From assembly GCF_003285015.1 (NCBI RefSeq), contig NZ_QMFB01000014.1, positions 124,001 through 188,000 of the forward strand: 64,000 nt of DNA, read 5' to 3'. This document shows, in pieces, positions 1 to 8,674 of the stretch. The stretch comes from Paenibacillus contaminans (GTDB lineage: Bacteria > Bacillota > Bacilli > Paenibacillales > NBRC-103111). A model generated the notes under the pieces. The model saw only the letters and a list, made by a program, of their open reading frames with translations, searched no databases and had not been told where the DNA came from. The stretch's first letter is position 1, and each line of letters starts with the position of its first letter. The translations under genes were made by a program, and so were the position numbers.

Positions 1-2003
1 CGCATCAAATCGGAACCCGCTACCAGCAAAATCGCCGTATTTCCGCAATCGAGTCGCTCGACGCCCGTAAGTCGGAAGCCGGCTGGACGACCGTTGACTA
101 TGAAGGAGCATGCAATAGAGCCGTTATGGCAGCCGCCATCGAGGGACAGTGCTGGCCGATGAAATGGCAAACGATACCGGAAGGAGCGGTCGAGGAGACG
201 ATCGTACCGGTTGCGATGCCTGTGCAGGAAATCGGCCGGCAAGTGTTCGATGCGGGCAAAATCGTTTCCGGCTGGGTCCGGCTGGCGGTCAAAGGAATAG
301 AAGGAACGACGGTTCGACTGCGGTATTCCGAGGATTTGGATGAGCGTGGCTGCGTGAAGCATAACGTTTGCAATGAACAATCCGAGTATTATTACGATGA
401 GTATACGATGAGCGGCGCAGAAGAGGAGACATGGGAGCCGAGCTTCTCCTATAAGGCGTTCCGCTACGTGGAAGCGACCGGTTACCCGGAGCTGCTCGAA
501 GCTCGCCAGGTATGCATCGTATCCGCTCATACCGCGCTTTCCAGCGAAGGAAGCTTTCATTCGTCGAGCAGTTTGCTCAACGAGATGTACGAAGCGTGCG
601 TACAAACGCAAAAAAACAATGCGCTAGGCCAGCTTGTCGACTGTCCGCATCGTGAGCAGGCGCAGTATCTCGCCGACTCCGACCTGCAAGCCGAGCTGCT
701 GCTGTACCAATTTTCAGCAGCTGCGATGCTGGAAAAAGTATTGGCCGATTTTGCCGACGGTCAGCTTGCGGACGGCACGTTTCCGTTTATGTATCCGTCC
801 AATTACGAGCATCCCTCTTTCCATATCCAGATTCCGGAGTGGGATTTGCATTTTCTGACGATTCTCTGGAAATTGTATCGTTTTACGGGGGATAAGCGAA
901 CGCTTGAGCGGTATTACACGCCTGCGAAAAAGACCCTGCTGCACTATTTCGGCCGTACGGATTTCAGGCTCGGACTTGTGCCGCAGAGCGCAGGTGTGAA
1001 GCCGCGCATATGGCATATCAGCGATCATCCGTACCAGGAAATCGACGAAAGCGGCAAATTTCTTGCCATGCAAAATATGAAGCTTGCGCATGGCTTGAAG
1101 CTGATGGCGGACATGGCCGGCATTCTCGGCTATGCCTCGGAAGCGGAGCAGATGACCGCGCGCTTCGGGCAATTGTCGCGGGCGATTTGCGACAGTCTGT
1201 ACGATGCGGAGCGCAAGCGGCTGCGCGACAGCTTCGGCTCCGCGTGCAGCCATCAGGGCACCAATGCCGTCGCCCTGCATTATGACTTTGTTCCGCCGGA
1301 GGATCGGGAGACGCTGCTGGATACGATTGCGGAACAGGGCCTCCAGACCAAAACCTTGCTGTCGCTTAACCTGCTCCATGTGCTGTTCCAGAACGGCCGC
1401 GAGGAGGAGGGCTATCGTTTGCTGACGAAGACCGATTTTCCGGGGTGGGGCTATATGATTCGGCAAGGTTCCCGGACGATCTGGGAAGGCTTTGGCGACA
1501 TCGAATCCCATTGCCACGCTTGGAACGCCTATCCGGCGAGGATGATGGTGGAATACATCGCTGGCATTCAGGTGGAAGAAGCGGGCTGGGAACGCATCCG
1601 CATCAAGCCTTATGTACCGCAGGAACTCGAGCATGCGGAAGGGCGAGTGATGACGCCGAGGGGGCTCGTGAGCACAGGCTGGAAGAAGACAGCCGAAGGC
1701 GAGGACGAGGGATTCCGGCTGCAGCTTCAGGCGGACATTCCGGTCGGGACGGAGGCGTCCGTTTGGATTCCTGCGGAGGAAGCCGACGGCATCGAGATTC
1801 GGGAGTCCGGAACTCTCGTATGGTCCGATGGAACGTTCCGCGCGTCTGTCGCCGGAATAACGGGCGGCAATGCTTCAAACTCCGGGGACTCGAACGACCA
1901 TAAAGCGAAACACCGCGAGCCGGGGGATGCCTACGAAACGAGAAGGTACGTCGTCCTGCAGATCCGATCCGGCAGCTATGCGTTCGAATGCCGTCCGGCG
2001 TGA
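1..2003 (+). CDS. alpha-L-rhamnosidase (GH78), 5' truncated by window edge
   Basis: Removes terminal alpha-L-rhamnose from plant or microbial glycans. The reading frame is open from base 3 and aligns without gaps to the complete paralogue at 13024-15777, so the first Met at 126 is internal and about 250 N-terminal residues lie outside the window. Visible GH78 hallmarks are the DCPHREQAQ block of the (alpha/alpha)6 catalytic domain, where the Glu is the likely general acid, and TIWEGFGDIESHCHAW near the C-terminal beta domain, which holds the likely base. No signal peptide can be judged because the N-terminus is missing; the paralogue has none, so a cytoplasmic role on imported oligosaccharides is inferred. 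A terminator follows at 2040. The two copies bracket an importer and a two-component system. Confidence 0.9.
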   Translation, partial: HQIGTRYQQNRRISAIESLDARKSEAGWTTVDYEGACNRAVMAAAIEGQCWPMKWQTIPEGAVEETIVPVAMPVQEIGRQVFDAGKIVSGWVRLAVKGIEGTTVRLRYSEDLDERGCVKHNVCNEQSEYYYDEYTMSGAEEETWEPSFSYKAFRYVEATGYPELLEARQVCIVSAHTALSSEGSFHSSSSLLNEMYEACVQTQKNNALGQLVDCPHREQAQYLADSDLQAELLLYQFSAAAMLEKVLADFADGQLADGTFPFMYPSNYEHPSFHIQIPEWDLHFLTILWKLYRFTGDKRTLERYYTPAKKTLLHYFGRTDFRLGLVPQSAGVKPRIWHISDHPYQEIDESGKFLAMQNMKLAHGLKLMADMAGILGYASEAEQMTARFGQLSRAICDSLYDAERKRLRDSFGSACSHQGTNAVALHYDFVPPEDRETLLDTIAEQGLQTKTLLSLNLLHVLFQNGREEEGYRLLTKTDFPGWGYMIRQGSRTIWEGFGDIESHCHAWNAYPARMMVEYIAGIQVEEAGWERIRIKPYVPQELEHAEGRVMTPRGLVSTGWKKTAEGEDEGFRLQLQADIPVGTEASVWIPAEEADGIEIRESGTLVWSDGTFRASVAGITGGNASNSGDSNDHKAKHREPGDAYETRRYVVLQIRSGSYAFECRPA

Positions 2004-2039
2004 CTACATATTTCGGTTAGCGCGTATTTGTTTGCGCTC

Positions 2040-2083
2040 AAACGCCTCCAAACCCGTATGCAGCGGGTTTGGAGGCGTTTTTT
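2040..2083 (+). terminator. Rho-independent terminator after the first GH78 gene
   Basis: A perfect 17-bp inverted repeat (arms 2040-2056 and 2064-2080) with a 7-nt loop runs into a T tract. The stem core AACGCCTCCA recurs in the hairpin behind the second GH78 copy at 15935. Confidence 0.9.
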
Positions 2084-2160
2084 AGAGGAGCGGCTGGCAA
2101 ACCAGCCCTTTACTCTAGAATTCGATGCGAATTCTGTGGATAGACGGGTACTTCCCTACA

Positions 2161-3009
2161 TCAAGACCTGACGGGTGATTTGTAGTCGCTGGGTTTGACG
2201 CCTGCATGTTTCTCGAATATTTTGCTGAAATATTTAGGGTCCTTATAACCGACCTGACTGCTGATTTCGTACACCTTGAGATCGGTTTCCTGCAATAAGC
2301 GTTTGGCCTTCTCGAGTCGAATTTTTGTTACGTAATTCAGAAACGTATCATCCGTTTTTTTCTTGAAAAGCTGGCTTAAATAACTGGGATTAATGAAAAA
2401 ACGCTCGGCAGCGGAAACAAGGGAAATATTCTCGGCGTAATGCTCGTCAATGTACTTTTTGATGTTATGGATCATGCTGGCTTGCTGATTGATTTGCTGT
2501 TCGCGGAAATCGGCTAAGATAGCTTGATTGGCATCCTCCGATGAGGCGCCTGACAAAACTTGTTTATTGATAAGCTCTGCATACATATTGGATCGAGTTT
2601 GCAGGGAAGCGATCGTCTCCAGCTCGCGCCTGCTCGTTTCGATACTCATGATCGCATCCAGAACGCTGTTCTCTAATTCTTGTTCATCCACCGGTTTAAG
2701 AATGAAATTATTAATGCCGAGCTTGATGCTTTTTTGCATATATGGAAAATCGGAATAACCGCTTAGCACGATAAATTTGATAGGGGATGATTTGCTTTTC
2801 AGTACCTCGATCATCTCCAGTCCATCCATGTAAGGCATTTTTATGTCCGTAATCACAATATCGGGCTGCGTTTCATCGACTACTTGCAAACCCATTTTGC
2901 CGTTATAGGCGACGCCGGCAACAACGCAGCCCAGTTGCGTCCAATTGATGATCTGCTTCAATCCTCGCGTTATCTTGTTCTCATCGTCGATCAATACGAC
3001 TTTATACAT
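2161..3009 (-). CDS. two-component response regulator, YesN-like (REC + AraC HTH)
   Basis: DNA-binding response regulator. The REC domain occupies about residues 1-125, with the acidic pair DD at 8-9, the phospho-acceptor Asp55 in VITDIKMP and the Lys of LKPVDE. A short linker leads to an AraC-type double HTH at about 180-280 (YISLVSAAERF-like first helix pair, KVYEISSQVGYKDPKYFSK second). At 282 residues it is a compact member of the family. It lies 30 nt downstream of the YesM-type kinase on the same strand, so the two are co-transcribed. In Bacillus, YesM/YesN-type pairs sit with pectin and rhamnogalacturonan genes; here the divergent importer and the flanking rhamnosidases are the likely targets (inference). 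Confidence 0.92.
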   Translation of the reverse strand: MYKVVLIDDENKITRGLKQIINWTQLGCVVAGVAYNGKMGLQVVDETQPDIVITDIKMPYMDGLEMIEVLKSKSSPIKFIVLSGYSDFPYMQKSIKLGINNFILKPVDEQELENSVLDAIMSIETSRRELETIASLQTRSNMYAELINKQVLSGASSEDANQAILADFREQQINQQASMIHNIKKYIDEHYAENISLVSAAERFFINPSYLSQLFKKKTDDTFLNYVTKIRLEKAKRLLQETDLKVYEISSQVGYKDPKYFSKIFEKHAGVKPSDYKSPVRS

Positions 3010-3039
3010 GGCGGAAGCTCACTCCTTCTGCACTCCTTA

Positions 3040-4791
3040 TTAGGTGATAGGGAAAGTAAATGAAATTGTTGTTCCTCGGCCAAGCTCCGATTCGATCGTT
3101 ATTCGAAAGCTTTCGCCATAGTGAAGAAGCAGGCGAGTGTTTACATTCATTAACCCCAACGATTCCGAAGGCGTATCGTCGATCCCGCGATATTGCATCC
3201 TCTTGCGAATTTGCTGTACTTGCTGTTCCGTCATTCCTTCCCCATCGTCCCGAATATGGATCAGGCATTCGCCGCCGCCGCTTCTGCCTTCGATGTAAAT
3301 ATTGTAACTGCGATCATGCTTAAGAAATCCGTGTAAGATGCTGTTTTCGATCAAGGGCTGGAACACTAGCTTCGGAAGGAGGAAATCATACAACTGCTCC
3401 TCCAGTTCCACGTGCAGCTTGAAGCGATCGTCAAAGCGGATATTTTGCAAAGCGATATATGTTTCGACATATTCGATTTCATCGCGAACTCGATTCGGTT
3501 GATTTGATTTGTTCAAAGCGAATTGAAAAAGCTTTCCGAGCTTTTTGATCATTTCGGCAACTTCAGGTGAACGGTTCATCTGTGCTTCCATACGGATCGA
3601 TTCCAGCGTATTGTTCAGCCAATGCGGATTGATCTGGTTTTGCAAGGCAAGAAATCGGGCTTCGTTTTGTTTGATTTTGGACTTGTATACATCTTCGATC
3701 AGATGCTTGATTTGCAGAATCATTTCGTTGTAATGCCGGGTCAGCACGCCAAACTCGTCTTTCCTTCCCGAATAGGGAATGACCCGGTAACGGCCTTGCT
3801 CTACATGCCTCATGCTTGAAATAAGCCGGTGGATCGGCTTCGTAATATGATAGCTGATCCAGATTGAAGCGGGAGCAATGAGGATCAGAACGAACAGAGT
3901 GACGAGGAGTGAAAGATTTTTGTATCGCTCCAGCCTTTTGTATAAGTTTCTCTCCGGTACATTTATCGTGACGCTGATTCCCGTTTCCGGGGAAAGGTTC
4001 GTAATGCTTAGTACCGATCCTGCATCGAGGGACGAATCGTCTTTTGGCCCGGCAGCTCCCCCGTAATCCGGAATCATATCAAACAGGAGCTCCCCATTTT
4101 TGTTGTGAACGGATACTCGCGCTTCATACAGCTGGTTAAGGTTGAATAAAGGAGCGTCCAAGGAAACGAGACTTCTGGAGGAAAGCTCGAATAAAATAAT
4201 CCCCGCCTTTTCCCCTTGCTGCGTTTTGATAAGACGTCCCGCTGTAAAGACATCAAACTCGCGTTCTTTGATCGTAGTTTGGCCGTAGTATGGGGTTAAC
4301 GTAAGCTGCCCGTTTGCTTTATTCACTTCCTGGAACCATCTCTGATTGGACAGCAAGGCGTAATTGGTTTCTACGTTCATATTGCCCGTGGAATGAATGT
4401 TGCCTTCATTGCTTATGATCATAACGCCTTCAACAAACGGCAATTGGTCGGCAAACCGGAGCAGTTGGCGGGAAATGGACAAGTTATGCTCAATGCGTTC
4501 ACCGGTTGAATGCGCGGATTCCTTTTGCAAATAAGCAAGCATTGTATAATCGCTGAAAATCGTACGGGAAGTATAGTCGACCTGCATCACGTAGTTGTTG
4601 ATCGTTGTATTCAGTTGGGATCCATACAGTTGAATGAAATCGATAGATGCGTTTTGTATGGTGCTCTTCCCTTGCGAATACAAGATTTGGATCACAATCA
4701 GAATCGGAATAACGCTAAGAAACAAAAAGTATGAAAACAGTTTTTTGGAGAAACCGATGTATAGAACGCTTTTCCATAAACGCCGCAGCAT
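3040..4791 (-). CDS. sensor histidine kinase, YesM family
   Basis: Membrane sensor that phosphorylates the response regulator encoded just downstream. From the chosen start it has 583 residues: a TM helix at about 12-35, an extracytoplasmic Cache-like sensor of about 240 residues, a second TM helix near 290, HAMP, a His_kinase domain with LQNQINPHWLNNTLE (phospho-His near residue 388), and a HATPase with PLIENSILHG (N box) and RDDGEGM (G1). The frame is open to 4881, but ATG 4791 has GGGGAG six bases upstream and gives the usual short basic N-terminus MLRRLWKS, so it was preferred. It is transcribed divergently from the importer, with about 190 bp of shared regulatory space. Its ligand is unknown; a rhamnose-containing oligosaccharide is an inference from context. 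Confidence 0.92.
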   Translation of the reverse strand: MLRRLWKSVLYIGFSKKLFSYFLFLSVIPILIVIQILYSQGKSTIQNASIDFIQLYGSQLNTTINNYVMQVDYTSRTIFSDYTMLAYLQKESAHSTGERIEHNLSISRQLLRFADQLPFVEGVMIISNEGNIHSTGNMNVETNYALLSNQRWFQEVNKANGQLTLTPYYGQTTIKEREFDVFTAGRLIKTQQGEKAGIILFELSSRSLVSLDAPLFNLNQLYEARVSVHNKNGELLFDMIPDYGGAAGPKDDSSLDAGSVLSITNLSPETGISVTINVPERNLYKRLERYKNLSLLVTLFVLILIAPASIWISYHITKPIHRLISSMRHVEQGRYRVIPYSGRKDEFGVLTRHYNEMILQIKHLIEDVYKSKIKQNEARFLALQNQINPHWLNNTLESIRMEAQMNRSPEVAEMIKKLGKLFQFALNKSNQPNRVRDEIEYVETYIALQNIRFDDRFKLHVELEEQLYDFLLPKLVFQPLIENSILHGFLKHDRSYNIYIEGRSGGGECLIHIRDDGEGMTEQQVQQIRKRMQYRGIDDTPSESLGLMNVNTRLLLHYGESFRITIESELGRGTTISFTFPIT

Positions 4792-4982
4792 GTGCACTCC
4801 CCGTTTCTTGCCATCATTATAGAAGAAATTGACAAGGGCGACAAGGATGTTGAAAGCGCATTCTAATAGATGTCCTACCAAATGCTAAAGAATGTCTCAT
4901 TCCGCTTGATATATGCAGATGATAAGATGAAAACCGCAATGAAAGAAACGAACACTTCAACAAGAAAGCAGGGTGAACAATA

Positions 4983-5918
4983 TTGCTGACGGCAAGCAAG
5001 ACACAAGCGGGGAAGGAAGGGTGGGCAAAAAATTTTCGCAAGTATTGGCAGCTCTATTTGATGGTCATTCCGGGAGTAGTCTTCCTTATTATGTTCCGCT
5101 ATATTCCGCTGGCGGGGATTATAATAGCGTTTCAGGACTATATGATTTTTAAAGGGATATTGGCAAGTCCGTTCGTAGGCTTCAAACATTTCGAATCGCT
5201 GTTCGCCTATTCGCAATTTTGGAGAGTGTTAAAAAATACGGCGATAATCGGTTTATTCAATATCGTCTTCGTGTTTCCCGTCCCGGTCATATTGGCTTTG
5301 ATGTTCAACGAGCTGAAAAATTTGATTTTCAAAAGAACGCTGCAAACGATTTATTACGTGCCTCATTTCTTCTCATGGGTTATTATTTCCGCACTTGCCT
5401 TTGATTTTCTATCCATATCGGGTGTGGTCAATTCGATTCGCGGATTGTTCGGATTCGAGCCTTATTTGTTTATGCAGAGCGAGGCGTATTTTCGTCCCAT
5501 TGTTGTTCTAACCAGTATTTGGAGAGAAGCCGGCTGGGGAACGATCGTTTTACTTGCGGCGATCAGCGGCATCAATCCCGAGCTATACGAAGCCTCGATG
5601 GTAGACGGAGCGAGCAGAGTGCGGCAGATGTTCAATATTACCTTGCCTTTGTTAGTCCCTACTATCGTTGTACTGTTATTGCTAAATATCGGCGGCTTCC
5701 TGGATTTAAGCTTCGAGCAAATTTATAATCTGCTGACGCCCTTAACCTATCCGGTCGGGGATGTAATCGATACTTACGTATACCGGGTCGGCATCGTTCA
5801 AGGGCAATACAGCTCAACAACCGCTATCGGCCTTTTTCAATCGACGATCGGATTTATTTTGGTCATCTTCTTCAATAGCTTGGCTCGAAGATACCAAGAA
5901 GAAGGAGGGATGTGGTAG
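4983..5918 (+). CDS. ABC sugar transporter permease, LplB-like
   Basis: First membrane subunit of a CUT1-type carbohydrate importer. It has six predicted TM segments, the first at about residues 22-42 (LYLMVIPGVVFLIMF), and the EAA cytoplasmic loop ELYEASMVDGASRVRQMF followed by ITLPLL, which contacts the ATPase. A TTG start at 4983 with AGGGTGA upstream is used. No ATPase gene is present in the window; these importers usually share an MsmX-type ATPase encoded elsewhere (family knowledge). The stop codon overlaps the start of the next permease gene. Confidence 0.93.
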   Translation: MLTASKTQAGKEGWAKNFRKYWQLYLMVIPGVVFLIMFRYIPLAGIIIAFQDYMIFKGILASPFVGFKHFESLFAYSQFWRVLKNTAIIGLFNIVFVFPVPVILALMFNELKNLIFKRTLQTIYYVPHFFSWVIISALAFDFLSISGVVNSIRGLFGFEPYLFMQSEAYFRPIVVLTSIWREAGWGTIVLLAAISGINPELYEASMVDGASRVRQMFNITLPLLVPTIVVLLLLNIGGFLDLSFEQIYNLLTPLTYPVGDVIDTYVYRVGIVQGQYSSTTAIGLFQSTIGFILVIFFNSLARRYQEEGGMW

Positions 5919-6787
5919 TGAGCGGGGTCCACGAAACCAAAGGCGACGTATTGTTCAGGTATGTTAACGCATTCGTTCTCGGGCTTTTGTCCATTCTCAT
6001 GCTCATGCCGTTTGTAAAAGTATTGGCGACGAGCTTTAGCGGTCCCACACCTGTCGATGCAGGGAAGGTATTTTTTTGGCCTGTGCAATTTACGCTGGAA
6101 TCATGGCGATATGTTCTGAAGCAGGAGCCGTTGTGGAACTCGTTTTTTATTACGATTCTCGTAACGGCGGCAGGCACATGCTTATGCTTGCTGGTTACGT
6201 CCTTATTCGCTTACCCTCTATCGAAAAACGAATTTAAACTAGCGAAACTATTGATGATTATGATCGTGATTACGATGATTTTCCGGTATCCGATCATTCC
6301 TTATTTTTTGGCGCTTCGCTCTTACGGCTTATACAACTCGTTCTGGGTTCTTATTGTTCCGTATACGGTTTCGGCTTTTAACCTGATTATTATGAGGACA
6401 TTTTTCAAGGGGCTGCCCAAGGAATTGGAAGAGGCGGCGCAAATAGAAGGCTGCGGATATTTCCAGCTGCTGTTCAAAATTGTCCTTCCATCCTCGAAAG
6501 CGGTGTTGGCTACTCTTGGTATTTTCTATGCAGTCGGTATATGGAATCAATTCCTGCATCCTTTATTGTTTATTGAGGACCAAGTCTTGTATCCGCTGCA
6601 GTTAAAGTTGAGAGAATACGTGGTTAACATCGATATGGTGTCCGGAGGATTAGGAATGGCGTTACCTTACAATAATCACACCTTGCAGGCGGCAACCATT
6701 ATATTTGCCACATTGCCGATCCTGCTCGTTTATCCGTTTTTGCAGAAGCATTTTGTGAAAGGCGCTATGCTCGGCTCGGTGAAATGA
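5918..6787 (+). CDS. ABC sugar transporter permease, YtcP-like
   Basis: Second membrane subunit, pairing with the LplB-like permease. The EAA loop reads ELEEAAQIEGCGYFQLLF followed by IVLPSS. The C-terminus FVKGAMLGSVK is typical of YtcP proteins. The frame also has a GTG at 5912, but the AAGGAGGG at 5902-5909 is only 2 nt from it and 8 nt from GTG 5918, which overlaps the upstream TAG; 5918 is therefore preferred and implies translational coupling. The solute-binding protein gene follows after 228 nt. Confidence 0.93.
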   Translation: MSGVHETKGDVLFRYVNAFVLGLLSILMLMPFVKVLATSFSGPTPVDAGKVFFWPVQFTLESWRYVLKQEPLWNSFFITILVTAAGTCLCLLVTSLFAYPLSKNEFKLAKLLMIMIVITMIFRYPIIPYFLALRSYGLYNSFWVLIVPYTVSAFNLIIMRTFFKGLPKELEEAAQIEGCGYFQLLFKIVLPSSKAVLATLGIFYAVGIWNQFLHPLLFIEDQVLYPLQLKLREYVVNIDMVSGGLGMALPYNNHTLQAATIIFATLPILLVYPFLQKHFVKGAMLGSVK

Positions 6788-7015
6788 TCGGGCGTGACTG
6801 GAAACTCCGAGGGGAGCAGATTTTGCCGAATTTTCGTTCCAGGAAAGGCGCGTTTGTGAAGGCGTACCGGGGGTCGGCCTGCGCAAACGGAACGAAGCAT
6901 GGGCGAAAAGGCGGTGAAAGATGACCCCGAGTGAGTGTTCAGACACGCCCCAGGACCGGTGTACGCAACTGCTTGCAGTTGTTTACTATATAACAAAGAG
7001 AGGCGGGACATTTTT

Positions 7016-8611
7016 ATGCTTAGTTTTCGAAAAAGCAACATCGGCAAGTTGTTCCTCGTATTGCTTCTGGCTGGATCGGCGATTGCCGGCTGCTCCAAAT
7101 CCGGAGGAGAATCAACGGCGGAGACGCCTAAAGAGTCGGCAACGGGTAAGCCCAAAGAAACGCCTTATATCGAAATATGGGGCAATTCCGGGAATTTCAA
7201 AAATGCGATAAAGAAAGATTCGCCCTATTCCAAATGGATGATCGATAAGGTGGGAGTCGGCTATCATTCGCCGTTAGTGCCTTGGGAAGGGGGAACGGCA
7301 TACATACAGCGCTTAAACACGCGAATTGCCAGCAATGACCTGCCGGACGTGTTCCTGCCGTGGCAAGGAATTGAGGGGACTTTGATCAAACAAGGCGCCT
7401 TGGCGGATTTGACTGATTATTTGCCCAAATACGCGCCAAATATTTGGAAGCGTATTCCTGAGGAAATTTGGAATGTTGTACGGACGGCAGATCCTTCAGG
7501 GAAAGGAAGAATCTATTACATTCCGCGCGTTGAGCTCTATCAGAGTTATGGCGCTTTCATCCGCAAAGACTGGCTGGATCGCGTGGGCAAGGAAGTTCCC
7601 AAGACGAAGGAGCAGTTGGATGACGTCTTGCAAGCGTTTCTTGATAAAGATGCCAATGGGAACGGCAATCCGAGCGACGAAATTCCGATTTCCGGCAGAG
7701 AGTTCGGCCGCTGGATGGACGTATTGTTCGGTATGTACGGCGTAGCCATGTGGGAAGGGTTTCCGATGTGGGACATTTATGACGGTCAGATTACTTATTC
7801 CGGCGTAACTTCCAATATGAAAGCCGCTATTGCCAATATGCGAGATATGTACAAGAAAAAACTGCTGGACAACGAAACCTTTTTGAACAAGGCGGCTGAT
7901 TGGACGGCAAAACTGAATTCAGACCGTGTAGGAGCATGGTTCCACATCAATAAAAATGCTTCAGGGCAGATCGATAAAATTCTTGAGATCAATAAAGACG
8001 TTAATTTAGTAGCTCTGCCGGTTCCAAAAGTTGACGGTTACGACGGTTTCATTACGCATATGCGAATTAATCGTCCTGAATTCGTGATCGCCAACAAGGG
8101 CGAGGAAACCGTAATTAACGCTTTGAAAATACTGGACTGGTTTAATGATCCGTCAAATCTGGAAGAAATCATTTACGGCCTCGAAGGAGTCGATCATCAA
8201 GTAGTCGATGGCAAGAAGAAGCTTCTGCCAATCAATCTCGATGCGAATACGGCTAAAATTCCCAACACGTTTATATTCAGTTTGGAAGATATTTTACTGC
8301 AGCTTAAGATTGAGGGCAGCGGACTTGATGAACGGACTGCCAAAATCGTTCAACAGCGCGACAAAATTTTAGTCGATAACCAACCTTATTCCAAATCGAT
8401 TGCCGGTGACGGACTGCCTGCCAGTGTTTATGAAGGTTATGCAGACATCCAAAATCACACCCTGTATCAGGAAGTGATGACGAAAATCATCATTGGTGAG
8501 TACCCGATCGAGAAATTCGACGATTTTGTTAAGGAATGGTATCGTACCGGCGGCGAAGAAGTGACGAAGCGCGTTCGCGATTGGTATTCGAAGGTTCAAA
8601 CGAAACGTTAA
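7016..8611 (+). CDS. extracellular solute-binding lipoprotein of the importer, LplA/YtcQ-like
   Basis: Captures the sugar outside the cell and delivers it to the two permeases. It has 531 residues, a basic N-terminus, a hydrophobic core and the lipobox SAIAGC (Cys near residue 27), so it is a membrane-anchored lipoprotein. The mature part has the large family-1 binding-protein fold (e.g. GAFIRKDWLDRVGKEVPK, typical of this clade). The frame is open to 6935, but ATG 7016 has GAGAGGCGGG upstream and begins the signal peptide. The 228-nt gap before it may let binding protein be made in excess; no clear terminator or promoter was seen in that gap. Confidence 0.92.
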   Translation: MLSFRKSNIGKLFLVLLLAGSAIAGCSKSGGESTAETPKESATGKPKETPYIEIWGNSGNFKNAIKKDSPYSKWMIDKVGVGYHSPLVPWEGGTAYIQRLNTRIASNDLPDVFLPWQGIEGTLIKQGALADLTDYLPKYAPNIWKRIPEEIWNVVRTADPSGKGRIYYIPRVELYQSYGAFIRKDWLDRVGKEVPKTKEQLDDVLQAFLDKDANGNGNPSDEIPISGREFGRWMDVLFGMYGVAMWEGFPMWDIYDGQITYSGVTSNMKAAIANMRDMYKKKLLDNETFLNKAADWTAKLNSDRVGAWFHINKNASGQIDKILEINKDVNLVALPVPKVDGYDGFITHMRINRPEFVIANKGEETVINALKILDWFNDPSNLEEIIYGLEGVDHQVVDGKKKLLPINLDANTAKIPNTFIFSLEDILLQLKIEGSGLDERTAKIVQQRDKILVDNQPYSKSIAGDGLPASVYEGYADIQNHTLYQEVMTKIIIGEYPIEKFDDFVKEWYRTGGEEVTKRVRDWYSKVQTKR

Positions 8612-8674
8612 GTTAAGCGTTTATGGTAATCGATTTCCGGCAGCAACTCATTTATTAATCTGGGAGGATGAAAC

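Noticed and set aside
714..1634. 306-codon antisense frame in the first GH78 gene
   Set aside because: A similar antisense frame occurs in the paralogue; it is a shadow of the conserved coding strand.
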